A DNA stretch of 64,000 nucleotides from an uncultured Bermanella sp. (GCA_913058575.1 CAJXRF010000017.1:1-64000), one strand, 5' to 3'; positions 52,122-61,534 are shown, counted from the stretch's first letter. The notes: generated by a model not told the origin, from the letters alone. Numbers and translations: made by a program.

Positions 52122-53618
52122 TTAAAGCGCGCAAGCGGCTAGTTCAGAGTCATCACCTAGGCAGCCATACGTTTCACCTTTAAAGGTAACGGTGGCAGCG
52201 GTTAAGCGAGTAGGTGCAGTGGCACAATTAAGGATGGTGGAATCATCGCCCATGGCGCTAAATTGCAATGTTTCGACAGGGCCTTCTTCATTGAAGTTAG
52301 CTGCGTCATTAGCGTCTACGTCGTAGATCGAACCTATCGTGAATGCTAATTCAGAATCATTATTATTGGCATTGTTGGTTACACAACTTTTTTCAGCATC
52401 GGTGTATGGATTAATTCCAATTGTGAGTAGTTGCTCTGCATTGGCCAATAACTCACCCGCACCGTCATAAATAATTGCAGGTACGGATTGGTAGTAGGCT
52501 GCGTATCCACCAAAAACTTCATCAAAAAGCGTCCCGGTTAAAGGCTCTGAACTATTATTCTCAAAAGTATTGTCGTGAATGCTGATATTTTTAACTGTGG
52601 GGGTCCAGCCGTTAAGAATGGTTGCTGAATAGTCTTCATCATCTAGCTCAGCATCCATTAGGAAGTAACTGGTAATCGTCACACCATTACTTTTGTTATC
52701 ACGGATGTTGTTGTTATAAATTTCAACATTGCTGGTGGCTAAGATTAGAATACCTGTTCCACCTGGTACGGCACCAACAACGCCACTACCAACGTTTGCA
52801 GTGTTGTTTTCATAAGTGGTGTTGTTAAAAATGCGAACATTGTCGCCTTTTCCTTGAGGTAATCCTGGTAAGTCAAAACTTAATATGCCAGCTGAATTGT
52901 CAAACGCTTCGTTGTTGTATACATCGGCCATGGTAGAATTTTCAATTTCTATGCCGGCAATGTTATGTTCAGCAACATTATGACGTACAACAATATTATT
53001 TGACTGACCTACATAAATTCCAGCATCAGCAGAGCCTTTTGAGTAGTTGTATTCCATTAATACATTTTCACTGGATACAGGGTATAAACCATAAGCGCCG
53101 TTATCTTCACCGCCAGCATCAAGAGGGGTTTCCCAAACCGCAGCGGTGTAAGCGAAGTGGATACCGTTTACTGCATCGGCTTTAATGCCGTTTTTAGGGA
53201 CTTCGTATACGCCAAGGTCACGAATCGTTAGGTTGTTACCACCGTCAAAAAAGATTCCGTCGTTACCGGCTGATGTGGAAAAATCTAATTTAGTTGCTTC
53301 GATACCGTGACCGGTTACTGTGATGCCATTGGCAGCTACAATGTTAACGGTTGCACTAACTTTGAAATTGCCTTTTGGTAGTACCACAACAGCATCTTCG
53401 GCCACATCTGTAACGGCTGTTACAAACGCCTCTGTAATATCTGTGCCATCAGCAGCGTCAGCAGATACAAATACCGCGCCTGCTGGAAATGTATAGCCAG
53501 AAGCTGAACAAGTGCTCTCATCAAAACAGCTATCATCGTCACTGCTGCTTCCGCACCCAATTAAGGTCATGCCGGCCGTTATGGCGGCGGCTAATTTTAT
53601 TTTTTTTATTGTATTCAT
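52122..53618 (-). CDS. Parallel beta-helix lipoprotein (partner of SO2930 cytochrome)
   Basis: 498 residues from the ATG at 53618, preceded by GAGGG. Lipobox 'MTLIGCGSS' (Cys22), Asp-rich linker, then 'GAVFVSADAADGTDITEAFVTAV' and repeated right-handed beta-helix turns with N-N-x-I patterns ('NGITVTGHGIEATKLDFS', 'NNLTIRDLGVYEVPKNGIKA', 'NNIVVRHNVAEHNIAGIEIEN', 'NVEIYNNNIRDNKSNGVTI'). This architecture corresponds to the beta-helix family that co-occurs with SO2930-type cytochromes. Beta-helices often bind or cut polysaccharides, but no lyase active site is evident. Three C-terminal cysteines may form disulfides. It is upstream of the cytochrome gene in the same direction. Confidence 0.87.
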   Translation of the reverse strand: MNTIKKIKLAAAITAGMTLIGCGSSSDDDSCFDESTCSASGYTFPAGAVFVSADAADGTDITEAFVTAVTDVAEDAVVVLPKGNFKVSATVNIVAANGITVTGHGIEATKLDFSTSAGNDGIFFDGGNNLTIRDLGVYEVPKNGIKADAVNGIHFAYTAAVWETPLDAGGEDNGAYGLYPVSSENVLMEYNYSKGSADAGIYVGQSNNIVVRHNVAEHNIAGIEIENSTMADVYNNEAFDNSAGILSFDLPGLPQGKGDNVRIFNNTTYENNTANVGSGVVGAVPGGTGILILATSNVEIYNNNIRDNKSNGVTITSYFLMDAELDDEDYSATILNGWTPTVKNISIHDNTFENNSSEPLTGTLFDEVFGGYAAYYQSVPAIIYDGAGELLANAEQLLTIGINPYTDAEKSCVTNNANNNDSELAFTIGSIYDVDANDAANFNEEGPVETLQFSAMGDDSTILNCATAPTRLTAATVTFKGETYGCLGDDSELAACAL

Positions 53619-53745
53619 GATTACCCTCTTCACTACGTTTGTGTAGGGCTAACAGGGTAGGGAGATTGTCTTAGGATAGGCAGGTGTAATTTGGCCAAAA
53701 TATGTAGGCGGTGGCAACAAATGTCCTACCGCCAAATATTTTAAG

Positions 53746-54804
53746 TTACTGATTTTGTTTGGATTTTCTATAGAAGCTAGGGGTTTTTCCCACCCATTTT
53801 TTAAATGCGTGGCGGAAATTGGTTACATCGCTAAAACCAATTAAAGTGGAGATGTCATCAATTGAAATCATGGTTTGGGTTAAGTATCCAATAGAGAGCT
53901 CACGGCGCACTTGGTTGAGAATACGCTGATATGAGGTGTCCAGTTTACTCAGTTGACGGCGTAAAGTGCGTGAGCTGACTTTAAATACATTGGAGAGTAT
54001 TTCTATATCTGGGTAGCTGCCGCCACTGCGAATGAGTATTTGCTGCACTTCAGTCACCAATGGGTCTTTAGAGCCTAACTTTGCCATTAGCTTGTCACTG
54101 AAGGGTAAGTCTTGTATGACCCTTATGGGAGCCTCTTGAGGGCCTGGTCTTGTTAAATCCTGAGTGTTTAAGCTCCAACTATTACTTTCTTGGGAGAATT
54201 GTACCGGGCAGCCAAATAAGTCTTCATAGTGCTGACGGTTGGCTTCGTCGTTGAAGCTAAACGAAACTGCGCTGTAAGATAAATCTTTGCCAAAGATACT
54301 GCGTGCCATATGAAGTCGCGCACTGATGCCTAGAGTGACAAAAAAGGACAAAGCTTGTGCGTCTATGTCTTGCACGTTAGCGAGCTGGCTCACTAAGGAA
54401 TCGCCTTCTGTGTGAGCGCTGCGTTTTACTAAGTGACCCAGTACAGAATCGTATTTGTCCCCCATGGTGAGGGCTTGCTCTAGGGTTAAGCATGAGCAAA
54501 TGGCATAGCCAAAAGTATCTAGATCTTTCACCTGATAAAGAGTGCCTATTTGAGCGCCAGCCAAGGGCTCGAGTTTGTGTGAGCAATACTGAAATGCTTC
54601 CAATATTTTGTATGCTGGCAAGCAGGGCTCTTCAAGCTGGCTTTTTTCTATCTGTAAGTGGGCCATTAGGCCGTCACTGTTGTGATTAGGAGAGTTATCC
54701 AAAAAACGAACAATGTTACGCACTTCAAACGAAGGGGAGGGTTGCTCACCTAATATAGACAGGTTGTAGCCAGTGCCTGAATTAAACTGTACATCTGTAT
54801 TCAT
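53746..54804 (-). CDS. AraC-family regulator with arabinose-binding-like domain
   Basis: 352 residues from the ATG at 54804 (GGAGG 8 nt upstream). N-terminal PF12625-type domain (about 15-200) and C-terminal AraC HTH (about 255-345) with 'LSNVFKVSSRTLRRQLSKLD' and 'TLIGFSDVTNFRHAFKKWVGKTPSFYR'-like signature (the tail residues complete it). This OruR/PA-type class commonly controls lipid, amine or lipase genes. It is the first of three same-strand genes; the beta-helix and cytochrome genes start 127 bp downstream, so it is a candidate regulator for that pair. Confidence 0.92.
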   Translation of the reverse strand: MNTDVQFNSGTGYNLSILGEQPSPSFEVRNIVRFLDNSPNHNSDGLMAHLQIEKSQLEEPCLPAYKILEAFQYCSHKLEPLAGAQIGTLYQVKDLDTFGYAICSCLTLEQALTMGDKYDSVLGHLVKRSAHTEGDSLVSQLANVQDIDAQALSFFVTLGISARLHMARSIFGKDLSYSAVSFSFNDEANRQHYEDLFGCPVQFSQESNSWSLNTQDLTRPGPQEAPIRVIQDLPFSDKLMAKLGSKDPLVTEVQQILIRSGGSYPDIEILSNVFKVSSRTLRRQLSKLDTSYQRILNQVRRELSIGYLTQTMISIDDISTLIGFSDVTNFRHAFKKWVGKTPSFYRKSKQNQ

Positions 54805-55000
54805 GGTTCCAGCCTCCAAGCGCCTCTAAGGGGTTGTTATGAACATGGTGTATATTATTTTAGTTGATGAATGGGATAATACTAAAGTAGTAAGCACATT
54901 AATCCATTTTATTGGCCAATATCTTCCCTTTCGTGCACTTAAATTCATTTAATTAATGCCATGGCAGTACCATGATAGCGGCGTTCGTGGCGGATTTGGG

Positions 55001-55006
55001 TATAAT
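55001..55006 (+). promoter_or_regulatory. -10 element of the tcdA promoter
   Basis: Perfect TATAAT, 33 bp before the tcdA start, giving a short leader of roughly 25 nt. The -35 region is poor. Confidence 0.55.
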
Positions 55007-55038
55007 GCGCACAGATTGATATTTGGATAAGAATTGTT

Positions 55039-55821
55039 GTGAGTTACCTAGATAGATTTTCTGGCATAGCGCGATTGTATGGCCAGCCAGCATTAGAAAC
55101 CTTCAGAACGGCTAAAGTGGTGATTGTGGGCATTGGTGGAGTGGGTTCATGGGTGGCCGAAGCCTTAGCCCGTACCGGCTTTGAGAACCTGTGGTTGATT
55201 GATATGGATGATATCTGTGTCACCAACACTAACCGTCAAATACATGCTTTAAAAAGCAGTGTGGGGCACCTCAAGGTAGAAGCCATGACGCAGCGCCTAC
55301 GTGACATTAACCCGGATATCAACGTCACGTCAGTCATGGACTTTGTCACTATAAATAACATTACGCAGCACCTGCAAGACATGGATTTTGTGGTGGATGC
55401 CATTGACTCTGTAAAAGTAAAAGCGGCCATGATCGCTTGGTGTAAGCGTCGTAAAACCCCCATGATTACAACGGGGGCAGCGGGCGGTCAAACTGACCCT
55501 ACTCGCATTACTATTGGAGATTTAAATAAAACCTTTAATGATCCACTGGCCCGAAAAGTTCGCAGTTTATTGCGCAGAGAATACGATTTCTCCCGTAATG
55601 AAAAACGCAATTATGGTATTTCCTGTGTGTATTCAACCGAGCAGCTAAAGTACCCACAACCAGATGGCTCGGTGTGTCAGCAAAAACAATTTACCGATGG
55701 CACAGTGAAATTGGATTGCTCAGGAGGCATGGGAGCATCGACTATGGTGACCGCATCCTTTGGGTTGGTGGTAGCCGCTAAGGTGGCTGAAAAACTGGTT
55801 AAAAAAAGCGCTGCTAAATAA
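55039..55821 (+). CDS. tcdA: tRNA threonylcarbamoyladenosine dehydratase
   Basis: 260 residues, GTG start with GGATAAG upstream. E1-like ATP-dependent enzyme that cyclises t6A37 in tRNAs to ct6A. Nucleotide site 'VVIVGIGGVGSWVAEAL' (G31-G36), 'DMDDICVTNTNRQIHAL', 'VVDAIDSVKVKAAMIAWC', the TcdA-specific 'GAAGGQTDPTRITIGD' and the tail 'GGMGASTMVTASFG'. Length normal; cysteine-containing tail present ('LDCSGG'). Its stop codon overlaps the next start by one base (TAATG), so the two are translationally coupled. Confidence 0.95.
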   Translation: MSYLDRFSGIARLYGQPALETFRTAKVVIVGIGGVGSWVAEALARTGFENLWLIDMDDICVTNTNRQIHALKSSVGHLKVEAMTQRLRDINPDINVTSVMDFVTINNITQHLQDMDFVVDAIDSVKVKAAMIAWCKRRKTPMITTGAAGGQTDPTRITIGDLNKTFNDPLARKVRSLLRREYDFSRNEKRNYGISCVYSTEQLKYPQPDGSVCQQKQFTDGTVKLDCSGGMGASTMVTASFGLVVAAKVAEKLVKKSAAK

Positions 55822-56543
55822 TGGCTTTGGTTTATCAAAAGCAAATAGGTAATAGCCACTATGAAGTGCGTTCGGCCGGGGCTTCATTGCGTTTATATTC
55901 CAATGGGGTCCTTCACAGCCAGTACAATCCTAATGCCCCTGTGGGTGGCACTATTTGGGACCTTTTGTTATTACCGGGTTTTTTTAAAGATATCCCCCCT
56001 AAACAAATTTTAGTATTGGGCTTGGGTGGCGGGGCCATTGTTCATTTATTAAAAACATTTCTCCCTCAATCTTCTATTACCTGTGTTGAGCTAGACCATC
56101 AGCATATTCATATAGCTAAGCAATATTTTTTAATTCCCAGTCATAGGGTAGAGATTATTCATGGCGACGCGTATGAATATTTAAGCAGTACAGTTGAAAC
56201 ATTTGATTGGATTATCGATGACGTATTTCAACATGTGTCAGGGGAGCCCACTAGGGGGAAATCCTTACAGGATATTTTTCCTTTGTATCTTAAAAAACTA
56301 ACCAAGCACGGCATGCTCTCGGCAAATTTAATCGGTACCGAGCAATATAAGCACATGAAATCTTTTGCGGGTCAGTTTAGTCAAGGGTATCAATTCAATC
56401 ACCCTATGTATGAAAATCGTATAATCTGTCTGAGTAATGACATGTGTTCTAGCGCGCAGTTTCGTTTAAATTTAAAGCAATTTAAAGTGTTAGATCAGAG
56501 TCGAAAAAGCTGTAAATTGAATTACCGATTACGAAAACTATAG
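55821..56543 (+). CDS. Spermidine-synthase-like methyltransferase-fold protein
   Basis: 240 residues, start codon overlapping the tcdA stop. Rossmann fold with the spermidine synthase-like nucleotide block 'ILVLGLGGGAIVHLLKTFLP' followed by 'CVELDHQHIHIAKQYFLI' and 'VEIIHGDAYEYL', then 'FDWIIDDVFQHVSG'. The N-terminus resembles a truncated tetramerisation domain. The spermidine synthase substrate loop (Asp-rich 'DxxDP') is replaced by 'DDVFQH', so true polyamine synthesis is doubtful. It may be a class I methyltransferase acting with or after TcdA on RNA or a metabolite. No signal peptide. Confidence 0.8.
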   Translation: MALVYQKQIGNSHYEVRSAGASLRLYSNGVLHSQYNPNAPVGGTIWDLLLLPGFFKDIPPKQILVLGLGGGAIVHLLKTFLPQSSITCVELDHQHIHIAKQYFLIPSHRVEIIHGDAYEYLSSTVETFDWIIDDVFQHVSGEPTRGKSLQDIFPLYLKKLTKHGMLSANLIGTEQYKHMKSFAGQFSQGYQFNHPMYENRIICLSNDMCSSAQFRLNLKQFKVLDQSRKSCKLNYRLRKL

Positions 56544-56579
56544 GTGTGGGGGATGTTCAAATAGAAGGCGTTGGTTGAA

Positions 56580-56606
56580 TGAGCAAGCCAAGAATTGGCT
56601 TGCTCA
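56580..56606. terminator. Bidirectional hairpin between the convergent speE-like gene and rnb
   Basis: A perfect 11-bp GC-containing stem (56580-56590 / 56596-56606) with a 5-nt loop. U-runs are weak on both strands. Confidence 0.6.
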
Positions 56607-56629
56607 CTAGTATTACTTTAATCAATGTC

Positions 56630-58582
56630 TTAAGCGATGGTAAGTTCAAGTTTACGTTTCATTAAATCAATCACTTTAATATTAACGATAACCGCTTGAT
56701 CCAATTGATAGCTGGCTTTTTCATTCTTATGGGTTAGGTAGGCTTTATCAAATTGAGATTGAGGCTTACTTTTGCGCATATCTACAAAGCCATCAATTCC
56801 ATATTCATCCAGTTGCACCATAAATCCGCCAGGGTTGATTTGGCTGATGGTGCCCTTAAATTGAACGCTTTTTTGGCCATCGCTGATGTTTTCTAATTGC
56901 AGGCTAATAAATTGAAGCTTCAGCCATTGCTCAGCTTGTGCTACGGCATTTCGACCTGTAATTAAAGAGTTTTGCAGGTTTTCAATGAGCGCTTCATTTA
57001 CTTCTGGTTTCTTTTGCTCATTTAAGTGGGCACTGATAATTCGGTGAATCACTAAATCAGAATACTTACGAATGGGTGAAGTAAATGTGGTGTAGCAATC
57101 AAATCCCATGCCTGCGTGTGGCTGAGCGTGATCGGCAAATTCGCTGCGGGTTAGAAAACGACTAAATAATGATTTAACCGGAAACTCAGGGGCATTGTTA
57201 TTCAGTTCCTGAATTAATGCTTTATAACCTTGCGCTGTGTTGATTTCCCCTTCGTAGTTAATGTTTTGCTCTTTAATGATATTTTTTATGTCACCCAAGC
57301 GTTCAGTTCGGAAGCCTACATGCTGAATGAAAATACCTAAGCCAATTTCATTTAAGTAACGGGCACAACTTAAGTTGCCAGCCAGCATGGCTTCTTCAAC
57401 TAACTTTTGCGCTGCGTTACGGTCGGCGCGGGTAATGCTTTGAACTTTACCGTTGTCTCCCATGTTGATATAGAAATCTGGACGATCTTCCATTACTAGG
57501 TTATTGGCATGGCGGAATGCATTTAAGCGTTGCGTTACCACATGAAGTTCGTCCATGTGAGGGGCCAGTTCGCTTGATAGTGTGTCTTTTTTCCCTTCAA
57601 TGAATTCGCTGACTTGTTGGTAATTTAATTTACCTTTAGAGCACACCAAAGCTTGTAAGAAGTGAGAGCTTTCAATGTTGCCCTGTTCATTTATTTCAAG
57701 GGTGCAGACTAGGGCCAGGCGGTTTTTATTTTCAAGCAGTGAACATAAACCATTGGATAATTCTGGTGGCAACATGGGTAGGCTGCGACCGGGGAAATAC
57801 AAAGAGTTGCCGCGGCGCGCTGCTTCTTGATCAAGGCTGGTATTTTTACCAAACCAAGCGCTAGGGTCAGCAATGGCAATGTATAACTTGTGACCGTTGG
57901 CGGTTTTTTCGGCGTACAGTGCGTCATCCATATCGCGAGTATGCTCGCTGTCGATGGTGACAAATGGCAAGGCGGTGAGATCTTCACGGCCCTGAGCCAT
58001 TTCTGGAATGTTTTCTTCTGCTAATAGTGCCAATTCCGATGACATGGTTTCGGGCCATTCATGGCTTAGTTTGTGTTTTTCAATGGCATAGTGGCGCTCG
58101 AATCCTGAGTCGCTTAGTTGGCCAATGTTATCAATGATTTTTGCTTGAGATTTACCATTTGGAAAAGGGTGACGAGTGACTTCACAGCTGATCCAGTCAT
58201 TGTCTTTAACATCTTTGCAGGCATCTGGTGGAAGGTATAGCCAGTTACCAAACATGGCCACGTCAGGCTCTACAAATTGAGCTTTGCCACGTTTTTGAAA
58301 GCGACCCGTGAAGGTTTTAAAGTCAGATTGAATGATTTTCTCAATCACCCCCTGAATTTTGCCTTTATCGTCGGTGGTTTCGCTAAATTGAATTTTGTCA
58401 CCAGGGAATACTTTGGCCATTTCATCCGGTGGCAGGAAAAATTGCTGACCATCATCGGCATTCACAAAACCAAAACGGCCTTGGCTACCGCGTACAATCC
58501 CTTCTTTCAGGGATGCAACATGGTGGTCTGAGATTGTGCTTTTGAGAGATTTAAGTTGGGCTAGGCTGTCTAAGTTGAGCAT
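56630..58582 (-). CDS. rnb: Exoribonuclease II
   Basis: 650 residues. 3'-5' processive exoribonuclease of the RNase II/R family, acting on single-stranded RNA. N-terminal cold-shock-like OB domains ('GIVRGSQGRFGFVNADDGQQ'), central RNB catalytic domain with the metal-binding Asp cluster 'TIDSEHTRDMDDALYAEK', 'IADPSAWFGKNTSLDQEAARRG', 'YFPGRSLPMLPPELSNGLCSL' and 'FTSPIRKYSDLVIHRII', then a C-terminal S1-like domain ('GTISQINPGGFMVQL'). Length fits RNase II (644) rather than RNase R (over 800). Monocistronic. Confidence 0.94.
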   Translation of the reverse strand: MLNLDSLAQLKSLKSTISDHHVASLKEGIVRGSQGRFGFVNADDGQQFFLPPDEMAKVFPGDKIQFSETTDDKGKIQGVIEKIIQSDFKTFTGRFQKRGKAQFVEPDVAMFGNWLYLPPDACKDVKDNDWISCEVTRHPFPNGKSQAKIIDNIGQLSDSGFERHYAIEKHKLSHEWPETMSSELALLAEENIPEMAQGREDLTALPFVTIDSEHTRDMDDALYAEKTANGHKLYIAIADPSAWFGKNTSLDQEAARRGNSLYFPGRSLPMLPPELSNGLCSLLENKNRLALVCTLEINEQGNIESSHFLQALVCSKGKLNYQQVSEFIEGKKDTLSSELAPHMDELHVVTQRLNAFRHANNLVMEDRPDFYINMGDNGKVQSITRADRNAAQKLVEEAMLAGNLSCARYLNEIGLGIFIQHVGFRTERLGDIKNIIKEQNINYEGEINTAQGYKALIQELNNNAPEFPVKSLFSRFLTRSEFADHAQPHAGMGFDCYTTFTSPIRKYSDLVIHRIISAHLNEQKKPEVNEALIENLQNSLITGRNAVAQAEQWLKLQFISLQLENISDGQKSVQFKGTISQINPGGFMVQLDEYGIDGFVDMRKSKPQSQFDKAYLTHKNEKASYQLDQAVIVNIKVIDLMKRKLELTIA

Positions 58583-58749
58583 GCTTTGATACTAATTAAT
58601 AAAATTTTGCCCATGGTATCACTTTTGACCGTTTCTTATAGTCGTTTTTAGCCCAATCTTCCTGCGTATTTACCATAATGGCAGTGGGTCAATATGATGC
58701 AATATAGCAACCGCCCTGGCAGGCAATTTAGCCTGTAATTCAAGGGTTG

Positions 58750-60636
58750 TTATGGGGTGGTGGTAACTGAGGGTGGGGTGATTTCTATTTGTTGCATGAC
58801 TTTTAGGCCCAGTAACGAGTCATTTAAATTGGTTTCGGTGCCATCAATGTTCAGCATGATGGTATTGATTTCTGGGCTCGTGCGGGAGTCCCCAGTGAAA
58901 ATGATATTGCCATTGCCTAAAACATGCACCGTATCAAAATCGGGTAACCAAAGGCCAAAGTTGTAGTTTAATATTTGGTACTGATCGATTGTGGTGACTG
59001 GATTTAATTCAGCAATGGTTAAATCTAGCCCTGCATTGTAGCCAATGCAGTAGAGCCTTCCGTTAAACAATTGGCTTTTTCTAAGGCCTCTTACGTCGCC
59101 GTTGGGCAAACCTGGTATAGAAGGCATGGGGTTTAAAATTTCAGATACCGGCACTTGCTGCGGGAATAAACGCCCCCCTTCGCAACTGCTGTTAATAAAG
59201 AATGGGTGTGCATAGTCATAAGAGGCAATAGATGGGCTGTTATAAGGCAAGCGCAAGCTGTTAATGCCCACTGAATAACCACTATAAGCTTCTCGTGTTA
59301 CGCTGCCATTACAGCTAAATAACAGTTTGTTCATGCCTCTTTGGGTAATCTCAAATATGCTGGAATTGCCTTGATCATCGTCGGCCACAATTAAGCTGGT
59401 GTGTGGGGCGATTAATACGGTACTGAGCCTTCCGGTTATCCCTTCGCAGTGCTCCAACAGCACACGATAGCTGTTATCTCCTCCATCCATGTTGCGGTAG
59501 ATAATAATACCGGCGCGGCTCACGATAAACTGGCCAAGGCCTGGACGATCATCTTCGGCACTGATTTTTTCTAACCCATAGCTGCCACTGTCCCCTAAAA
59601 ACATGCGATAAATAGCGGTTGGAATGACGAACTCTTCATCGTCAGCGGCTCGTGAAAGGGATTGGATTGAGGCTTCTGAAGGGTTTTCTAGTGAGTTAGC
59701 ACTTACGTTACTGGTGTCATCTTCGGTGGTGGGTGTCTCTTCAGCTACTTCGCTCGAGGAGCTGTCTACACAGGTAGAGCCGCTTGATTCAGTTGCCGTG
59801 TCGTCTGTGGTGGTATCGTCAATTTCGGCTTCAGTTTCAGTTTCGGTTTCGGTTTCACTTGTGGTGTCTTCAGTTGTGTCGGTTTCTTCAGTGGTCGTGT
59901 CTTCACTTGGGGTTTGTGCATCGTCGATTGTGGTGTCTTCCTCTTCCTCTAAAGTGGGCGGGCAAGGGACACCTGAGTGATGATCCACTGGCTCCTCGTG
60001 ATCAGGGTCTTCCACAAACTCCCCACTGGTCATGAGATCTAGTTCATCAAAGTCGACACTGACTACGTACAGTTCTTCTGAATCGTTCCAGCGGCTATCG
60101 GGAGGAAAGTAATCTCTGCCTAATTGAGTCAAATTACTGCGGCCACTATTACCCTCTTGATTTAATCCCACAGGAGCGCCAACCACGAAGCCTGTGGCGA
60201 GGTCGACCAAAAGATTGTAGTAGTCGTTATCTGGGTCGGTATCAAAGTTTCGATGAAAAATAGTCAGTAAAATATAGTCTTCGCTCATGACCATAATATC
60301 CAACGGGATAATGTGCTCTTCGCTGGTGAAAGTGAGGTTACCCGTTAGGTCCCATGCAACGGCTGTTTGATCAAGAAGTGTCACCGGGGTGATATTGTCA
60401 TCGGCATCCAGCTGATACAAATACTGACCAAATTGTTGGCTGGTGGCTAAACTGGGGTCTACACCAATGGGCTGGCTACCAATAATAAAGCCCACATAAT
60501 CGTTGGATAGCACCAAGCGCGAAACAGGCGGGGTGGGAATAAGCGGCAAATTTACAGTACTGCTTTGCCCAGCAGAACCGCCACCACCACATGCGCTGAT
60601 GAGAAAAATTAACATAGTCAAACATAAACTGCGCAT
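58750..60636 (-). CDS. Large lipoprotein with acidic Thr/Glu-rich insert
   Basis: 628 residues. Lipobox 'FLISACGGGG' (Cys16), then beta-rich repeats reminiscent of a beta-propeller ('YLYQLDADDNITPV', 'IFEITQRGMNKLLF', 'NGRLYCIGYNAGLDLTIAELN', 'GNGNIIFTGDSR'). Between about residues 205 and 325 lies an extremely acidic, Asp/Glu/Thr/Ser-rich insert, including a T-E alternation at 261-269. The insert splits the propeller-like parts. Several cysteines (225, 289 and later) may make disulfides. I do not recognise a family. Alone, divergent from moeB. Possibly a surface or calcium-binding lipoprotein. Confidence 0.75.
   Translation of the reverse strand: MRSLCLTMLIFLISACGGGGSAGQSSTVNLPLIPTPPVSRLVLSNDYVGFIIGSQPIGVDPSLATSQQFGQYLYQLDADDNITPVTLLDQTAVAWDLTGNLTFTSEEHIIPLDIMVMSEDYILLTIFHRNFDTDPDNDYYNLLVDLATGFVVGAPVGLNQEGNSGRSNLTQLGRDYFPPDSRWNDSEELYVVSVDFDELDLMTSGEFVEDPDHEEPVDHHSGVPCPPTLEEEEDTTIDDAQTPSEDTTTEETDTTEDTTSETETETETEAEIDDTTTDDTATESSGSTCVDSSSSEVAEETPTTEDDTSNVSANSLENPSEASIQSLSRAADDEEFVIPTAIYRMFLGDSGSYGLEKISAEDDRPGLGQFIVSRAGIIIYRNMDGGDNSYRVLLEHCEGITGRLSTVLIAPHTSLIVADDDQGNSSIFEITQRGMNKLLFSCNGSVTREAYSGYSVGINSLRLPYNSPSIASYDYAHPFFINSSCEGGRLFPQQVPVSEILNPMPSIPGLPNGDVRGLRKSQLFNGRLYCIGYNAGLDLTIAELNPVTTIDQYQILNYNFGLWLPDFDTVHVLGNGNIIFTGDSRTSPEINTIMLNIDGTETNLNDSLLGLKVMQQIEITPPSVTTTP
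59830..59856 (-). repeat. Hexanucleotide microsatellite in the lipoprotein gene
   Basis: Tandem GGTTTC/AGTTTC hexamers (plus-strand sense) encode the T-E alternation. Copy number could change by slippage in steps of two residues without frameshift. Confidence 0.6.
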
Positions 60637-60790
60637 GCTTATACCAATTAATACGTTAAATATTATGAGTAGGTTAGCGGCTGAAGCGGTCAGAAATTTA
60701 GCACCTTAAAGGCTTATATAAGCTGTGATAAACGAGAGATTATGGCTATGATTGCCCAATAAACGGATGATCAACAAAGACTAACAATTC

Positions 60791-61534
60791 ATGAATGATG
60801 AGCAACTCGACAGATATAGCCGACATATATTACTTCCCCAGTTTGACTACGAAGGCCAAAGCAGCCTGCTTGAAAGTAAGGTGTTGGTGTTAGGTGTAGG
60901 GGGGTTAGGTTCCAGTGCTGCCATGTATTTAGCCTCTTCTGGTATTGGTGAGTTACACCTATTGGACCCTGATACCCTGGAAAGCAGTAACTTACAGCGC
61001 CAAATTCTTCATCGTGAAAACCATATTGGTATGAATAAAGCGCTTTCTGGGCAAAAATCTTTGCAGGATTTAAACAGCAGCATTGAGGTTCATGCTCATA
61101 GCGAATACTTAAGTGAAGACGCATTATCAGCATTAATTGCTCAAATGGATGCAGTACTTGATTGCACGGATAACAGCCATAGCCGACGTTTGCATAACCG
61201 ATTGTGTGTGGCCGCCAAAGTCCCTTTAGTGAGTGCTGCCGCCATTCGTTTTGAAGGGCAGTTGATGGTGATCAATAGCCAAATTGAGAATAGCCCCTGT
61301 TATGAGTGCGTGTATCCGGAATCTAATAATCAGGAGATGTCCTGCTCTGAATCTGGAATCATGGCACCTGTGGTGGGCATGATGGGAGTATTTCAAGCCC
61401 TAGAGACCATAAAGGTCATTAGTCATACTGGGCAGAGCCTAGTCGGGACGTTAAGCAGTTTCGATGGTTTATCGGGCCAATGGCGACGTTTTAATGTGGC
61501 CAAAAATCCGCAGTGCCCCATTTGTTCTCACTAA
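60791..61534 (+). CDS. moeB: Molybdopterin-synthase adenylyltransferase (MoeB/HesA-ThiF type)
   Basis: 247 residues. E1-like enzyme that adenylates the C-terminal Gly-Gly of MoaD. N-terminus 'RYSRHILLPQFDYEGQ', nucleotide loop 'LVLGVGGLGSSAAMYLAS', 'DPDTLESSNLQRQILHRE', 'VLDCTDNSHSRRLHNRLC', and two Cys pairs for zinc ('CYECVYP' and C-terminal 'CPICSH'), with 'GIMAPVVGMMGVFQALE'. ThiF could look similar, but the Zn-Cys spacing and the nearby mobA start favour MoeB. Divergent from the lipoprotein gene. Confidence 0.87.
   Translation: MNDEQLDRYSRHILLPQFDYEGQSSLLESKVLVLGVGGLGSSAAMYLASSGIGELHLLDPDTLESSNLQRQILHRENHIGMNKALSGQKSLQDLNSSIEVHAHSEYLSEDALSALIAQMDAVLDCTDNSHSRRLHNRLCVAAKVPLVSAAAIRFEGQLMVINSQIENSPCYECVYPESNNQEMSCSESGIMAPVVGMMGVFQALETIKVISHTGQSLVGTLSSFDGLSGQWRRFNVAKNPQCPICSH

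Noticed and set aside
59624-59980. Plus-strand Ser/Val-rich 118-codon frame
   Set aside because: Complement of the acidic low-complexity insert of the lipoprotein; repetitive SVSVSV translation is a by-product.
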